From the IMG/VR virus record IMGVR_UViG_3300017963_000265, positions 1 to 64,000 of that record: a DNA stretch of 64,000 bases; one strand, 5' to 3'. Source of the stretch: a virus. The notes under the pieces were generated by a model. The model ran no database searches. It was not told the origin of the DNA and worked only from the letters and a program-made list of their open reading frames with translations. The stretch's first letter is position 1, and each line of letters opens with the position of its first letter. A program made the translations under genes and the position numbers. Of the stretch, positions 7,940 through 16,224 are shown piece by piece.

Positions 7940-8803
7940 TTACTGATTCGGACTCTCCTCAAAAGAATCAGATTTGATGATGCCGTCTCTCAGTAGAATA
8001 GACGTAGGAATAGGAAAAAGTTCTCCACTAAACAAGATGAAATATCTTCCACTGACAGATATGACACCTCCCTCATTCGCATGAAGAATGTGAAGAAACT
8101 TATCCCCAATTAACTGACGACACACAAGCTCGACTCCAGTCTTTTGGATAAATCCTACCAACCCAGTACTGCCTACAGTGATTACATGACAGCCCTCGGC
8201 TTTCTCGTTATAGGAGAAACAGTTCAGCCTCTTTTTGGAATCAAGATACACTATTTTGGATCCCAGAGATACCAGCTGTCCAGGAACGACTTTTTTCCAT
8301 ATAAAGGGCCTACTTACATCCCCTATTATCTCGATTCCAGAGCCGTCTTTAGATATCCACCTTTTCAAGACCCTAGTTCTTCGTCTGGCACTAACTACGC
8401 GTCCACACTCAAATCCCCGCTTATACTCCTCTAGAAGAATTCTCTCTCTGCTGAACATCCTCATTTCCTCGATACCATTCTTATCATCAAAATCTTTTAT
8501 GGAATCCCCTATCCTCGCAATTTTTCGCACCATTCCGGCTATTCTTCTATCCAACGCATTGATAAAATCCAATTTTCCTCGGTCAGTGGACAAGTCCATA
8601 GAATGAGGATCCCTTAGCCTGATTAATCCATTGACAGCCTCCAAATACCAGTCCACCCGTTGCAAGATCTCAGCAAACTCAGGGTTTCCTATTACGGACT
8701 TGTTCGTCCCTTTAGTAATTGAACCTCTCTCCGTTAATTCACGATGGACGTGCTCGTGAGGCCCTTCTACAAACAAATTGAAATCAGATGAATCGTTCAT
8801 CAT
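7940..8803 (-). CDS. Hypothetical protein
   Basis: A 287-aa protein: a helical N-terminal half with several Arg-rich segments (SARRRTRVLKRW) and a beta-rich C-terminal half (strands from GIEIIGDV onward). The start ATG overlaps the upstream stop (ATGA), with GGGAGTGGG before it. No family recognised. Confidence 0.65.
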   Translation of the reverse strand: MMNDSSDFNLFVEGPHEHVHRELTERGSITKGTNKSVIGNPEFAEILQRVDWYLEAVNGLIRLRDPHSMDLSTDRGKLDFINALDRRIAGMVRKIARIGDSIKDFDDKNGIEEMRMFSRERILLEEYKRGFECGRVVSARRRTRVLKRWISKDGSGIEIIGDVSRPFIWKKVVPGQLVSLGSKIVYLDSKKRLNCFSYNEKAEGCHVITVGSTGLVGFIQKTGVELVCRQLIGDKFLHILHANEGGVISVSGRYFILFSGELFPIPTSILLRDGIIKSDSFEESPNQ

Positions 8804-9324
8804 TTTCCCACTCCCGCATAACAAGCTGGAAGTTTCGGAGGAGTGAACACAAAATCGTACCTGGAAAGTAATTTCTCGTCATGTGCGGCGTTCGTAAAAT
8901 CCTTGTACAAGTTAAACAGGCCTTTATAGAGAAGATAGTCACTAACGAGGAGGTTAGTGCTGACAGGAACTAAGTCTTTCGGAAGATAGTTCCCCCATGT
9001 CTTTTCAAGGTACTCACGAAACACTTTCCAAGCATCTGGTCTATAAGCGGCCCTTCTATACATTGCAGAAGTTGGGCTGTGAGCCCAATTAAACATGTTT
9101 CCGTATTTGTTTTGCAGATTGAGCATGCATTCCCTAGAAATGGGGGTATACGGAGCAATATCTGACCTAAAAGCACAGACTTGTCTGTGCTCCATAAACG
9201 GATGGACGCTGTCATCGTATGGAATGGACTTGAAAAACCACGCCACCATCTGAAAAATGTCATTGTCCTGGTCCATGACGGACCACACAGCCAATCTCTT
9301 GTCGTATGTATTCAACGGATTCAT
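8800..9324 (-). CDS. Hypothetical protein
   Basis: A 174-aa protein rich in aromatic residues, with no signal peptide or zinc motif. GAGGTG precedes the start. It sits between a short WIPxSxI-type protein and a 287-aa unknown. No function assigned. Confidence 0.65.
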   Translation of the reverse strand: MNPLNTYDKRLAVWSVMDQDNDIFQMVAWFFKSIPYDDSVHPFMEHRQVCAFRSDIAPYTPISRECMLNLQNKYGNMFNWAHSPTSAMYRRAAYRPDAWKVFREYLEKTWGNYLPKDLVPVSTNLLVSDYLLYKGLFNLYKDFTNAAHDEKLLSRYDFVFTPPKLPACYAGVGK

Positions 9325-9327
9325 TAA

Positions 9328-9540
9328 TCACCTCACTAATCCATTTCTTTCTGCAAATTCAAAACATATGAGGAGCTCTCCGGACTGTCCCTTCTTCCAG
9401 ACCTCAGATTTATCATCGATGACGCTCTGAGGGATCCAACGTTCCTCCCGCCTACCTATTTTAACCAGAATAGCTTTGTCGGTCTGTCTAATGACCTTCC
9501 TAACTTGAATCGGATGCAGGCAATTCATCGGCAAATCCAT
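9328..9540 (-). CDS. Short WIPxSxI-motif phage protein
   Basis: A 70-aa protein with KAILVKIGRREERWIPQSVI. From memory, short proteins with a hydrophobic strand followed by WIP-S-I recur in phage genomes, often near replication or nucleotide genes, with no known function. AAGGAG precedes the ATG. Confidence 0.6.
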   Translation of the reverse strand: MDLPMNCLHPIQVRKVIRQTDKAILVKIGRREERWIPQSVIDDKSEVWKKGQSGELLICFEFAERNGLVR

Positions 9541-9542
9541 GT

Positions 9543-9968
9543 TTACTCCTTAACAGTCACCACCCAATGAGTCGGCACTCTCAATTTTTCCTCATTGGTT
9601 ATGTAATTCAGGGAAATGGATTCGATATCTAACAACCCCTCCGTAAACTCAGTCATTACCTTGTTCGATGAAAGCATCCATTTACGGTCATCTATTTCAT
9701 GAACCGGTATGAACAGCCTCCCCCAATATCTATCTACCCCAGCATCCAGTTCCTTTCTTTCGAAAGTTTTACTCTCATGGTTCACGATTACGATGGATAT
9801 TCTATGTAAATTCTCCATGATTTTGTTTATGTCCATGAAGAACTCGTGTGATTCTATATCCTCCAGACTATCAGGTTTCCCACTATCCCGAATTTTGGGC
9901 ATGGTCTTCCACTGCTCCATCTGCTGGATGGCATTCGGTGGAATAGCGTGAATCAGTTTCTTATTCAC
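9543..9968 (-). CDS. Hypothetical protein
   Basis: A 141-aa protein starting at GTG with GGAGAAG in good position. Mixed alpha/beta composition (helix around the MDINKIMENLHR segment, strands later). It overlaps the upstream gene by 8 nt. Unknown function. Confidence 0.65.
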   Translation of the reverse strand: MNKKLIHAIPPNAIQQMEQWKTMPKIRDSGKPDSLEDIESHEFFMDINKIMENLHRISIVIVNHESKTFERKELDAGVDRYWGRLFIPVHEIDDRKWMLSSNKVMTEFTEGLLDIESISLNYITNEEKLRVPTHWVVTVKE

Positions 9969-10563
9969 AGAACTTCTCCGTTGAGAGTTTTAATGCATAG
10001 GTTACGTCCGATAACTCCCCTCCCATCTTCCTCCCGGCACAAAAGACTACAACGTTCTCTGGGATATCTTCATGCTGCACTAGTACAGCTCCGCCGAATT
10101 TGATAATCCCATCAAACATGGATCTGTGGATTCCGGTCAAAGCTCCTCCTCCAAGCCAATCTATGAAACTTAGGGACGTGCTCGTTCCGATATGAGTAAG
10201 AAATAAGTTCTTGGTGGCGAGTACGAGAAAGATTTTGGCCAGTTTCAGGGACTTCTCTCTGAAATCTTCATCAGAATCCAAAGAAACGTCGTCCAAAGAA
10301 ACTTCGTCCAATCTGATATTTCGGACAACCTGGTCCAAGTCCGGACCCCGCGTTACCCTATCTCTGGACGATGTTTCCTCGCTCTCCTTAACATACTTCG
10401 TGTATCGAATAGGCTTCCCTATCTCGATTATCACAGATTGTACGTACTTCTCAGATAGAATCGAACTTATGGCATCGAGGATGTCTGACCTCTTTTTAGG
10501 AAGATACGATTCAAATTCTTCCAGCACATATCCAGAAAATTTCTCCTCTCCCAATCCGTTCAT
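9961..10563 (-). CDS. Hypothetical protein
   Basis: A 200-aa protein with a central acidic run of near-repeats (DEVSLDDVSLDSDED) and a C-terminal domain containing a Gly-rich turn (DWLGGGALTG). AGGAG precedes the ATG, which overlaps the end of the endolysin gene. No family recognised. Confidence 0.65.
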   Translation of the reverse strand: MNGLGEEKFSGYVLEEFESYLPKKRSDILDAISSILSEKYVQSVIIEIGKPIRYTKYVKESEETSSRDRVTRGPDLDQVVRNIRLDEVSLDDVSLDSDEDFREKSLKLAKIFLVLATKNLFLTHIGTSTSLSFIDWLGGGALTGIHRSMFDGIIKFGGAVLVQHEDIPENVVVFCAGRKMGGELSDVTYALKLSTEKFCE

Positions 10564-11684
10564 AGCGCACTCCTGTATGAGAGCCCTAGCTGTTTGAATC
10601 GCAAATTCAAAGCATCTATAGTTCTCCTGCCGGCAATGCCGTCAACTTTCAGAGGCCGATAATGCCTATATTTCTTGCTAGTCTTCCAATCATGCGTGCT
10701 TGACTGGAACCATTTGATATTCCGGACCATGTCAGATTCTTTCCCGCTTACGCAGAATCCTAGATACATGAGCCCTGTCTTAACTTTCTCGTAATACACG
10801 GACTTTGAATTTTTATCGGCACTAGATTGCGATACCGGAATGACGGCATCATAATAATCACCTCTGAAATCCCTTGACGGTTCAAACCATTCATCTTCCT
10901 CATCCATATAACTTCCGTCTTCGGAATTCGTATCACATGGAGACAGCAACGTACCCTGTTCTAGGAAATCATCACTGTTTATCGTAAAATCCCTAATAGA
11001 ATGAATCGGAAAACTCGGACCGGGGTCACTTTTTATCGCACATACGCATTGATGGCCAAGGATGTAGTTCTTGTTCAGATTGAATAGTGAATTAGCTAAT
11101 ATGGAAAGATTGACTATACTGGTAAGTTGGCTGCCAGTGTACGGCTCCCAGAGATAGTCGCCGTATGGGACCAGCGCTTTTCCTCTGATTCTACGATGGA
11201 TATTGTTCGCATCATACATACCAGAGTTTACGGCCTCGAACCCCAGAGTATGAGCATTCATTAACGGACCGCCGTGGTATGTTCCCATGAACCAGCCAGC
11301 ATTTATGATTACAGGAGCGGGAAAAATTTTCTTGAGGTCCGAACTCACACGGTCCCAGTAGTCCGCGACTAGTCCCACAGAAAGTCCGTCGAATATCGTC
11401 GCGTGCCAGGAACTCACTGTATTACCCCATCTGGCATCGTTACCCCATCTGAGGGACTTTATCCCGCTTCTACCGCCAGTGAAGTGGTAGAGTATCCCTT
11501 TTGGGATGCCTGTGCCCTCAGAAGGGAAAATTTCTTCATTTGGGTGAGATTTTCTAGATCTACTAAATGGCCGTAGTCTAGCGTGCGGCATCAACGGAGA
11601 ATGCTGCATACCGTTTGCCAAGAGGAATTTAGAGCTTCTCAACCTTAAGTCGTTATATATCTCCATGGCCTCTTTACTATCCAT
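10560..11684 (-). CDS. Endolysin: N-acetylmuramoyl-L-alanine amidase with peptidoglycan-binding domain
   Basis: A 374-aa protein. Residues about 60-235 match an Amidase_2-type (PGRP-like) zinc amidase: ILYHFTGG with zinc His67, SSWHATIFDG, NAHTLGFE with Glu150, and ILGHQCVCAIKSDPGP with His211 and Asp220 as the other likely ligands. Residues about 308-365 (VKTGLMYLGF to KVDGIAGRRTIDAL) match a PG_binding_1 helical domain. It would cut the bond between MurNAc and L-Ala to release virions. There is no signal peptide, so a holin or other export route is needed; none is recognised next to it. AGGAG precedes the ATG. Confidence 0.88.
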   Translation of the reverse strand: MDSKEAMEIYNDLRLRSSKFLLANGMQHSPLMPHARLRPFSRSRKSHPNEEIFPSEGTGIPKGILYHFTGGRSGIKSLRWGNDARWGNTVSSWHATIFDGLSVGLVADYWDRVSSDLKKIFPAPVIINAGWFMGTYHGGPLMNAHTLGFEAVNSGMYDANNIHRRIRGKALVPYGDYLWEPYTGSQLTSIVNLSILANSLFNLNKNYILGHQCVCAIKSDPGPSFPIHSIRDFTINSDDFLEQGTLLSPCDTNSEDGSYMDEEDEWFEPSRDFRGDYYDAVIPVSQSSADKNSKSVYYEKVKTGLMYLGFCVSGKESDMVRNIKWFQSSTHDWKTSKKYRHYRPLKVDGIAGRRTIDALNLRFKQLGLSYRSAL

Positions 11685-12177
11685 ATTTTCTCTCCTGTAT
11701 TTCGAAAGCTTTTATCGCAGAAACGACTTCCTTCAATATCTCGTACTCTGGATTAAATGAATTTATGATACCTACTGGAGTAGAATCCATGAACCCGTCC
11801 CTACAAAACATAGCGCACCTATAGATTCCCTGACTGGACTCCACAGATATAACAACATTATCTGACTCAACCACGTATTTTTCTGTCTTAGAGATTCTGA
11901 ATTTCAGAGAATCAGACCCGCTCTCCGAATCTCTAACACTCCTCATTCCATCAAGATAAGCTGATAATCCCTTTAATTTATATCTCTTTTCCAGAAAATC
12001 TATGACAAAGTCATGAATTTTGTCTAATAACTCCTCACTGGATTCGATAGGAGGAGGAAAATTCTCTTCCAGCTGCTTGTCTATCTCTTTTAAAGTTCTT
12101 ATGTCATTTCCTATGAACGCCGGGAGCCACATCCAAGATATCTCGACATTTCCCCCAACTTTGTTTATGACTCTCAT
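11677..12177 (-). CDS. Hypothetical protein
   Basis: A 166-aa alpha/beta protein. The ATG of MRVINK is preferred over an upstream TTG because GGAG lies 6 nt before it. It overlaps the endolysin start by 8 nt, so it may be co-translated with it, but nothing in the sequence points to a lysis role (no membrane segment). Confidence 0.65.
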   Translation of the reverse strand: MRVINKVGGNVEISWMWLPAFIGNDIRTLKEIDKQLEENFPPPIESSEELLDKIHDFVIDFLEKRYKLKGLSAYLDGMRSVRDSESGSDSLKFRISKTEKYVVESDNVVISVESSQGIYRCAMFCRDGFMDSTPVGIINSFNPEYEILKEVVSAIKAFEIQERKYG

Positions 12178-12225
12178 GTATTTCTCCAATCGATTTTCTA
12201 GAAAAAATTGATGTCAGTGAAAAAA

Positions 12226-12252
12226 CAATGCCGAGGGATTCCCTCGGCATTG
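12226..12252 (-). terminator. Rho-independent terminator
   Basis: A perfect 12-bp GC-rich stem with a 3-nt loop, followed on the minus strand by a run of six Ts. It ends the unit containing the gene at 12260-12544. Confidence 0.9.
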
Positions 12253-12259
12253 ACAGAGC

Positions 12260-12544
12260 CTATCGCATCAGTTGCAACTTCGAAACCCTCGGCCAGTAGA
12301 TATAATTCTTCTCCTTCCCGGAAAGTGTGTTCTTAGTCACTTTCACGAGATATGATTTCATCTCCCTCGGCCTTCCCCCTCCATATTCGAACCTGGCCTT
12401 ATGCTTTTTAGAAAATTTCTCCCCTTTCTTCACAGGATCTTCCCCTGGTTTTATGGGACAGAGAATAACCCCCTCTTTCTCCGTATGGTTGCTCACCCAT
12501 TTTACACAGTCCCCGACCTTGAACTTAAATTCAAGCTTCTTCAT
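12260..12544 (-). CDS. Hypothetical protein, KOW/SH3-like
   Basis: A 94-aa basic protein (FKFKVGDCVKWVSN, later YLVKVTKNT and YIYWPRVSKL) with the look of a small beta barrel of the kind that begins with a GD turn. The start is fixed by AAGGAGG 7 nt before this ATG; a longer frame exists upstream without a site. It is last in its unit, just before a terminator. Confidence 0.65.
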   Translation of the reverse strand: MKKLEFKFKVGDCVKWVSNHTEKEGVILCPIKPGEDPVKKGEKFSKKHKARFEYGGGRPREMKSYLVKVTKNTLSGKEKNYIYWPRVSKLQLMR

Positions 12545-12554
12545 TAATTCCTCC

Positions 12555-12902
12555 TTATTGACTGATATGCTCAATCCTTAATCCCTCATCCACTTCAGCC
12601 AATATGTCGTAGTCTCTTATCAGAGCCTGGTTTTCAGGCAAAAGCGGCTTCAGAGATTGAGCTGATTTAGTGTGGGTCGCTATAAACTTAATGAATATCA
12701 CGCGGGAACCCACACGGGCAAACATAGGGATTCGTACGTCGTTCTTACAGCGTCTCCCCGGACCTACCTGGAGGACTCTCCCTAAACGAAAGACGTGAGA
12801 ATCAGAATCTGGATTAGATTTGTAAATCTTGACAGACAATCCGCTGTAGAACTCGTTTTCTGGTTCTAGCTCTACCAGAACCCAATCGTTTAGAAGTTTC
12901 AT
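12555..12902 (-). CDS. GroES-like co-chaperonin
   Basis: A 115-aa protein following the Cpn10 pattern: LNDWVLVELEPE at the N-terminus (like PLxDRVLV), GRVLQVGPGRR (like GKVVAVGxG), VGSRVIFIKFIATH (like GDxVLFxKYAGT) and an end in LIRDYDILAEVDE (like DILAVVE). Length fits GroES and phage versions such as T4 gp31. It would cap the host GroEL to fold capsid protein. No GroEL gene is in the window. The mobile loop region (residues 18-35) is unusual, as in other phage co-chaperonins. Confidence 0.7.
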   Translation of the reverse strand: MKLLNDWVLVELEPENEFYSGLSVKIYKSNPDSDSHVFRLGRVLQVGPGRRCKNDVRIPMFARVGSRVIFIKFIATHTKSAQSLKPLLPENQALIRDYDILAEVDEGLRIEHISQ

Positions 12903-13205
12903 CTAATCCATACCTATAGGTCTATCGGTTTCAGAACCCCCCAACGCTTCCCTCTCTTTCCTCTTGTTATCCTCTAAAACTCTCATCACCTCCTTTCTCA
13001 ACCAGCCGGCTGGTTGACGAAGTTTACTCTCCACACCTTCCTCGTGGAGAAAATGAAGATGGTTATCGAATTCCATCAATAACCTAGTTTCTGATTTTCC
13101 GGCTCCATCAGTGTATGTCGTGAGTAATAGCTTCACCGGGACCACTGACTGAACCGTAAGCGGGCTATGCTCACTTCTTCTTGTTCTCTTCGTTTGAATC
13201 GGCAC
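12903..13205 (-). CDS. Hypothetical protein
   Basis: A 100-aa protein from a GTG start with AAGGAG at the right distance. Beta-like first half, and a helical basic second half (WLRKEVMRVLEDNKRK). It overlaps the upstream gene by 35 nt and directly abuts the GroES-like gene. Unknown function. Confidence 0.6.
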   Translation of the reverse strand: MPIQTKRTRRSEHSPLTVQSVVPVKLLLTTYTDGAGKSETRLLMEFDNHLHFLHEEGVESKLRQPAGWLRKEVMRVLEDNKRKEREALGGSETDRPIGMD

Positions 13206-13581
13206 TTTCTCTCCTTAAATCGATTGTTATGTGTGTCTCTTTCTCGGAAGAATTAATTAACGCCTCAAACCTTTCCTCGTCTATTGGGTACGCAAACACA
13301 GGAGGCACTGTGACCCATTTATTTGTCACCTTATTAAATTTCACGGTCTCAATTTTTATATCAAAGCCTATATTTATGGCCTTCAAGCAATTTCCAAAAT
13401 TGACAACAAATTGCTTGAAAGCTTTTAAGATGTCAGCGAATTCAGAATACTGAATCGGCATTACAACTGATGAACAATGAGTCTGATCAGACTCTACATA
13501 GACTTTGACATTGGCGTGATATTGAGTACCTTCTCTGTGAAGATATAATTTAATGAAAAATAATCTATACTCTTCTGTCAT
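13171..13581 (-). CDS. Hypothetical protein
   Basis: A 136-aa protein with regular amphipathic strands in the first 70 residues and a charged tail ending in lysines. Start overlaps the upstream stop (ATGA). No family recognised. Confidence 0.65.
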   Translation of the reverse strand: MTEEYRLFFIKLYLHREGTQYHANVKVYVESDQTHCSSVVMPIQYSEFADILKAFKQFVVNFGNCLKAINIGFDIKIETVKFNKVTNKWVTVPPVFAYPIDEERFEALINSSEKETHITIDLRRESADSNEENKKK

Positions 13582-14225
13582 TTGAGCAGGTCCTCTACCG
13601 ACGCACTGACGGACTCTAGATAAAGCTTCATTGACTCGAATCTCTTTTGAGCCTCACAAAATCTATGCTCACAAAATTCCTGAAGCCCTCTCTTGTTAAT
13701 TCTGTTGAGAAAGACACTGACTTTCTTAAAATACTCTCTGGCTTTCTTTCCGTGCTGATGTCTAAGCTTCCTCAAGTTAGACAATCTCAAGGCGTTAGTC
13801 TCTCTACAAAAAGATACAAATTTCTCGTATTCCTCCTCCTTTTCCTTGTGCTCACCGCGTAGCACAGAGAGACGGGCCTTATATGAGTGTTCGATTTCAT
13901 CAGCCATACTTCTTAGATTGTCAGCTAGTTCCAAGGCCGACACATCATTCTCTATATATACCTCGACTCGCTTTAATGCCTCCGAAACATAACCCTTACG
14001 CTGACCCGCTACCTTGACCATGACATCGAAAGAAGCCATGATGTCATCGATCTCCTTGATTAAACCTTCCACAACACCTAAATGGGCATCAACCTCATCA
14101 AGAATGTTGTTGGCGACGCCAATCCTTTTATCTGGTTTCTCTAAAGATCCAGAATCCCTCTTTTCCTTTTGCAAAGAGCTGAGAACTATTCTAGTGGCTA
14201 TGTTGCCTTCTACTGACTTGATCAT
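13578..14225 (-). CDS. Coiled-coil hypothetical protein
   Basis: A 215-aa almost wholly helical protein with heptad-like spacing (about residues 40-140), including LRGEHKEKEEEYEKF. AGGAG precedes the ATG. It starts the unit that follows the terminator at 14291-14332. Possibly a structural or oligomerising protein. Confidence 0.7.
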   Translation of the reverse strand: MIKSVEGNIATRIVLSSLQKEKRDSGSLEKPDKRIGVANNILDEVDAHLGVVEGLIKEIDDIMASFDVMVKVAGQRKGYVSEALKRVEVYIENDVSALELADNLRSMADEIEHSYKARLSVLRGEHKEKEEEYEKFVSFCRETNALRLSNLRKLRHQHGKKAREYFKKVSVFLNRINKRGLQEFCEHRFCEAQKRFESMKLYLESVSASVEDLLK

Positions 14226-14290
14226 CGGTTTCTCCTAGTTTTCCGACAAATTTAACAAGAATACAACATCTATCTACCAAAAAAATAGGA

Positions 14291-14332
14291 ACCGCGAATC
14301 TGCTGAGGGTGAGTTGGGAGCAGATTCGCGGT
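14291..14332 (-). terminator. Rho-independent terminator
   Basis: A perfect 14-bp stem with a 14-nt loop. On the minus strand seven Ts follow, starting about five bases past the stem. It lies just after the small gene at 14345-14521. Confidence 0.8.
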
Positions 14333-14344
14333 CGGGGATAGGAA

Positions 14345-14521
14345 TCAGCCTTTAGTGATAATGACTCCGGAGGCGGTGGCACTACCGGAGCTTGTCTTGT
14401 AGTTGCTTGATTCCTTTAATTTTGGTAGGACGTAGTTCCTAGCAACTACGTCATCAGGGGGCTGACTCACCCTCTTGGCACCTTTGGTTGGCGGTGCCAT
14501 CCCGTATCCGAAATTTCTCAT
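14345..14521 (-). CDS. Small 58-aa protein
   Basis: A short frame of 58 codons plus stop. The start overlaps the stop of the upstream lipoprotein gene (ATGA), with AAGGAG 8 nt before it, and a terminator follows directly, so it fits as the last gene of a unit. The product is rich in Pro, Lys, Ser and Thr, begins MRNFGYG and looks disordered. No function is suggested by sequence. Confidence 0.6.
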   Translation of the reverse strand: MRNFGYGMAPPTKGAKRVSQPPDDVVARNYVLPKLKESSNYKTSSGSATASGVIITKG

Positions 14522-15066
14522 TCACTGGTCTCCTTTATTACGCCAGCCCTTATTAAGAGCTGGCATGATTCATCTAAGTCTAATCTAAGCATCTCATCTT
14601 CGTAATCTGGATCAAATTCGAGCTCTGGCTTAAAAATGTACCTCATCCCTCCATAAATCGCCTCCACAAATGGGACGTTTAGTGGAGGTCTCTGGTTCCC
14701 CCAACCATACGGCATGGCGTTCACTTTATCATCATATACGACCATCTGTCCGGACAGATGGCTGAAGCAGGCCCCACACGGCACACCAACTCCTAGATTA
14801 TTGTAGGACCCTTTGGAGCCTCTACTATACCTCCCCCCGCCATACTCCACTATGAATCCGTGGAGGTCTTCGGGACCGTCAATATAGTGTCGATACTCAT
14901 CTGACACCACTGGATGAGGAACCAACCCCATTGTACACGGACCGACATATATTTTCTCGTACTTGGTAGGGCCGGGCGGGTATATGTCAATATCGGCCGC
15001 GGGCTCGTCTGTATCGAATCCGCATCCACAACACAGCATTACAGTAACTACGATCTTGATCTTCAT
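14518..15066 (-). CDS. Probable lipoprotein, unknown function
   Basis: A 182-aa protein with a short basic-hydrophobic leader (KIKIVVTVM) ending in MLCCGC, a plausible though not canonical lipobox, and then an acidic mature part with several cysteines and a Gly-rich segment (YGGGRYSRGSKG). Likely lipid-anchored in the host envelope. It lies directly downstream of a secreted barrel-like protein and shares its unit, so the two may act together. AGGAGG precedes the ATG. Confidence 0.65.
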   Translation of the reverse strand: MKIKIVVTVMLCCGCGFDTDEPAADIDIYPPGPTKYEKIYVGPCTMGLVPHPVVSDEYRHYIDGPEDLHGFIVEYGGGRYSRGSKGSYNNLGVGVPCGACFSHLSGQMVVYDDKVNAMPYGWGNQRPPLNVPFVEAIYGGMRYIFKPELEFDPDYEDEMLRLDLDESCQLLIRAGVIKETSE

Positions 15067-15075
15067 TTTGACCTC

Positions 15076-15969
15076 CTAGAACACTGTCAAGCTGACACCA
15101 ATCAGAGCTCCGATTGCAGGTCCGTGGGTCGGGGATTTGTCCGGTTCACCAGGTTTCTCTTTCTCCTCTCGCTCACCATATATGGATGGAGCGAAAATCC
15201 CCCAAACCGAAACAGGGTCCAGGTCTAGCCTAACTATTGCTCCAACCCTATACAGTGTCTTCTCCGGTCCCTCCATATCTCCCATGTCGTTGGAGTACAG
15301 AAAGACGCCTCCCACTAACAGCCTTCGCATTACAAAGAACTCGGCTGTCAGCTTAGACTCCCACGAAAAATTCCTAGATTCGGCATTTATTCCTGCCCCG
15401 ACTCCAGCAGTCAGAACAGCTATACCTTTGCGCCAGTAGGCTTCAGCACCGAGCACATGCACTGACAAGATACTATCCTCTGTCGCAGCCCAGTCGAAAC
15501 TGGACGATAAATAAAGTCGTAGACCGTATGTCTTGTCCTCCAAGTCTTCTATTCTTCTCTCAAGATCTGATACTTTTCGATTTGTTTTGTCTGATTTAGC
15601 ATTCAGATCACTTAATTCACTTTCAAGGCCCCGAAGTCTAGAAAGGGCCATATCAAGCCTGAGTATCAGCGCGTCTTTCGTCATAGACGCATTACCTCTC
15701 AGGGAGAGAATCTGATTTTCCAGTTTATCTAGGTCGTCCCGGATTCTCCCTATATGATCTGGGAACTCTTTAATCAGCCGCCTTTGTCGGCTGATTCGTT
15801 CACGGGCACTGTTTAGAGCCTTTGTAGCCTTATTTAAGGCCGCCAGAGATTCTTTTGTCCACAGAGTTCCTTTTGTCCACAGAGTTCCTTTGGCGGTGAA
15901 CTTGACACCGTCGCCAGCATATGATACTGCTGATAGCAGCAGTATCATTAACGTCAAAGCACTTTTCAT
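15076..15969 (-). CDS. Secreted coiled-coil protein with beta-barrel-like C-terminal half
   Basis: A 297-aa protein with a clear signal peptide (LTLMILLLSAVSYA, cleavage near residue 18), a coiled coil at about 40-145 and a C-terminal half of alternating strands ending in a phenylalanine (IGVSLTVF). The terminal Phe and strand pattern are typical of outer-membrane barrels in Gram-negative bacteria. The hexapeptide GTLWTK is repeated from an 18-nt tandem duplication at 15853-15888. A role in the host outer membrane (surface change, superinfection exclusion or lysis) is inferred. AGGAGG precedes the ATG. Confidence 0.7.
   Translation of the reverse strand: MKSALTLMILLLSAVSYAGDGVKFTAKGTLWTKGTLWTKESLAALNKATKALNSARERISRQRRLIKEFPDHIGRIRDDLDKLENQILSLRGNASMTKDALILRLDMALSRLRGLESELSDLNAKSDKTNRKVSDLERRIEDLEDKTYGLRLYLSSSFDWAATEDSILSVHVLGAEAYWRKGIAVLTAGVGAGINAESRNFSWESKLTAEFFVMRRLLVGGVFLYSNDMGDMEGPEKTLYRVGAIVRLDLDPVSVWGIFAPSIYGEREEKEKPGEPDKSPTHGPAIGALIGVSLTVF
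15853..15888. repeat. 18-nt tandem duplication
   Basis: Two identical adjacent 18-nt units inside the start of the barrel-like gene, adding a second GTLWTK. In-frame, so the protein is not disrupted. Confidence 0.95.
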
Positions 15970-16023
15970 ATCTTTCCTCCTGAGTTATTCGTGTGACACC
16001 GACTTTCTTATACCGAACCGTAT

Positions 16024-16224
16024 TTATTTTTTATTGCTAGGCTTAACAATATTAACAGGAATCAATTCCCGACATTCGTATGTTAGTGCTCTTAGATGCG
16101 GAAGCAGTAGTTCCATGTCCTCATCATCTAAGAGAGATAGGATAGGCGTACCTTTCATAAACATGAGAATCCTTTTATCTATTTCAGACTGTCTGGGGAC
16201 TAAGCTATCTCTTTTTTTCGCCAT
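16024..16224 (-). CDS. Hypothetical small protein
   Basis: A 66-aa protein, basic at both ends, with a helical centre containing LLDDEDMELLLPHL. It overlaps the end of the upstream zinc-finger gene by 25 nt. The ribosome binding site is weak. Unknown. Confidence 0.55.
   Translation of the reverse strand: MAKKRDSLVPRQSEIDKRILMFMKGTPILSLLDDEDMELLLPHLRALTYECRELIPVNIVKPSNKK

Noticed and set aside
14191-14382. 63-aa leftward ORF
   Set aside because: Crosses a terminator hairpin and overlaps the 58-aa gene in another frame; sequence is not protein-like.
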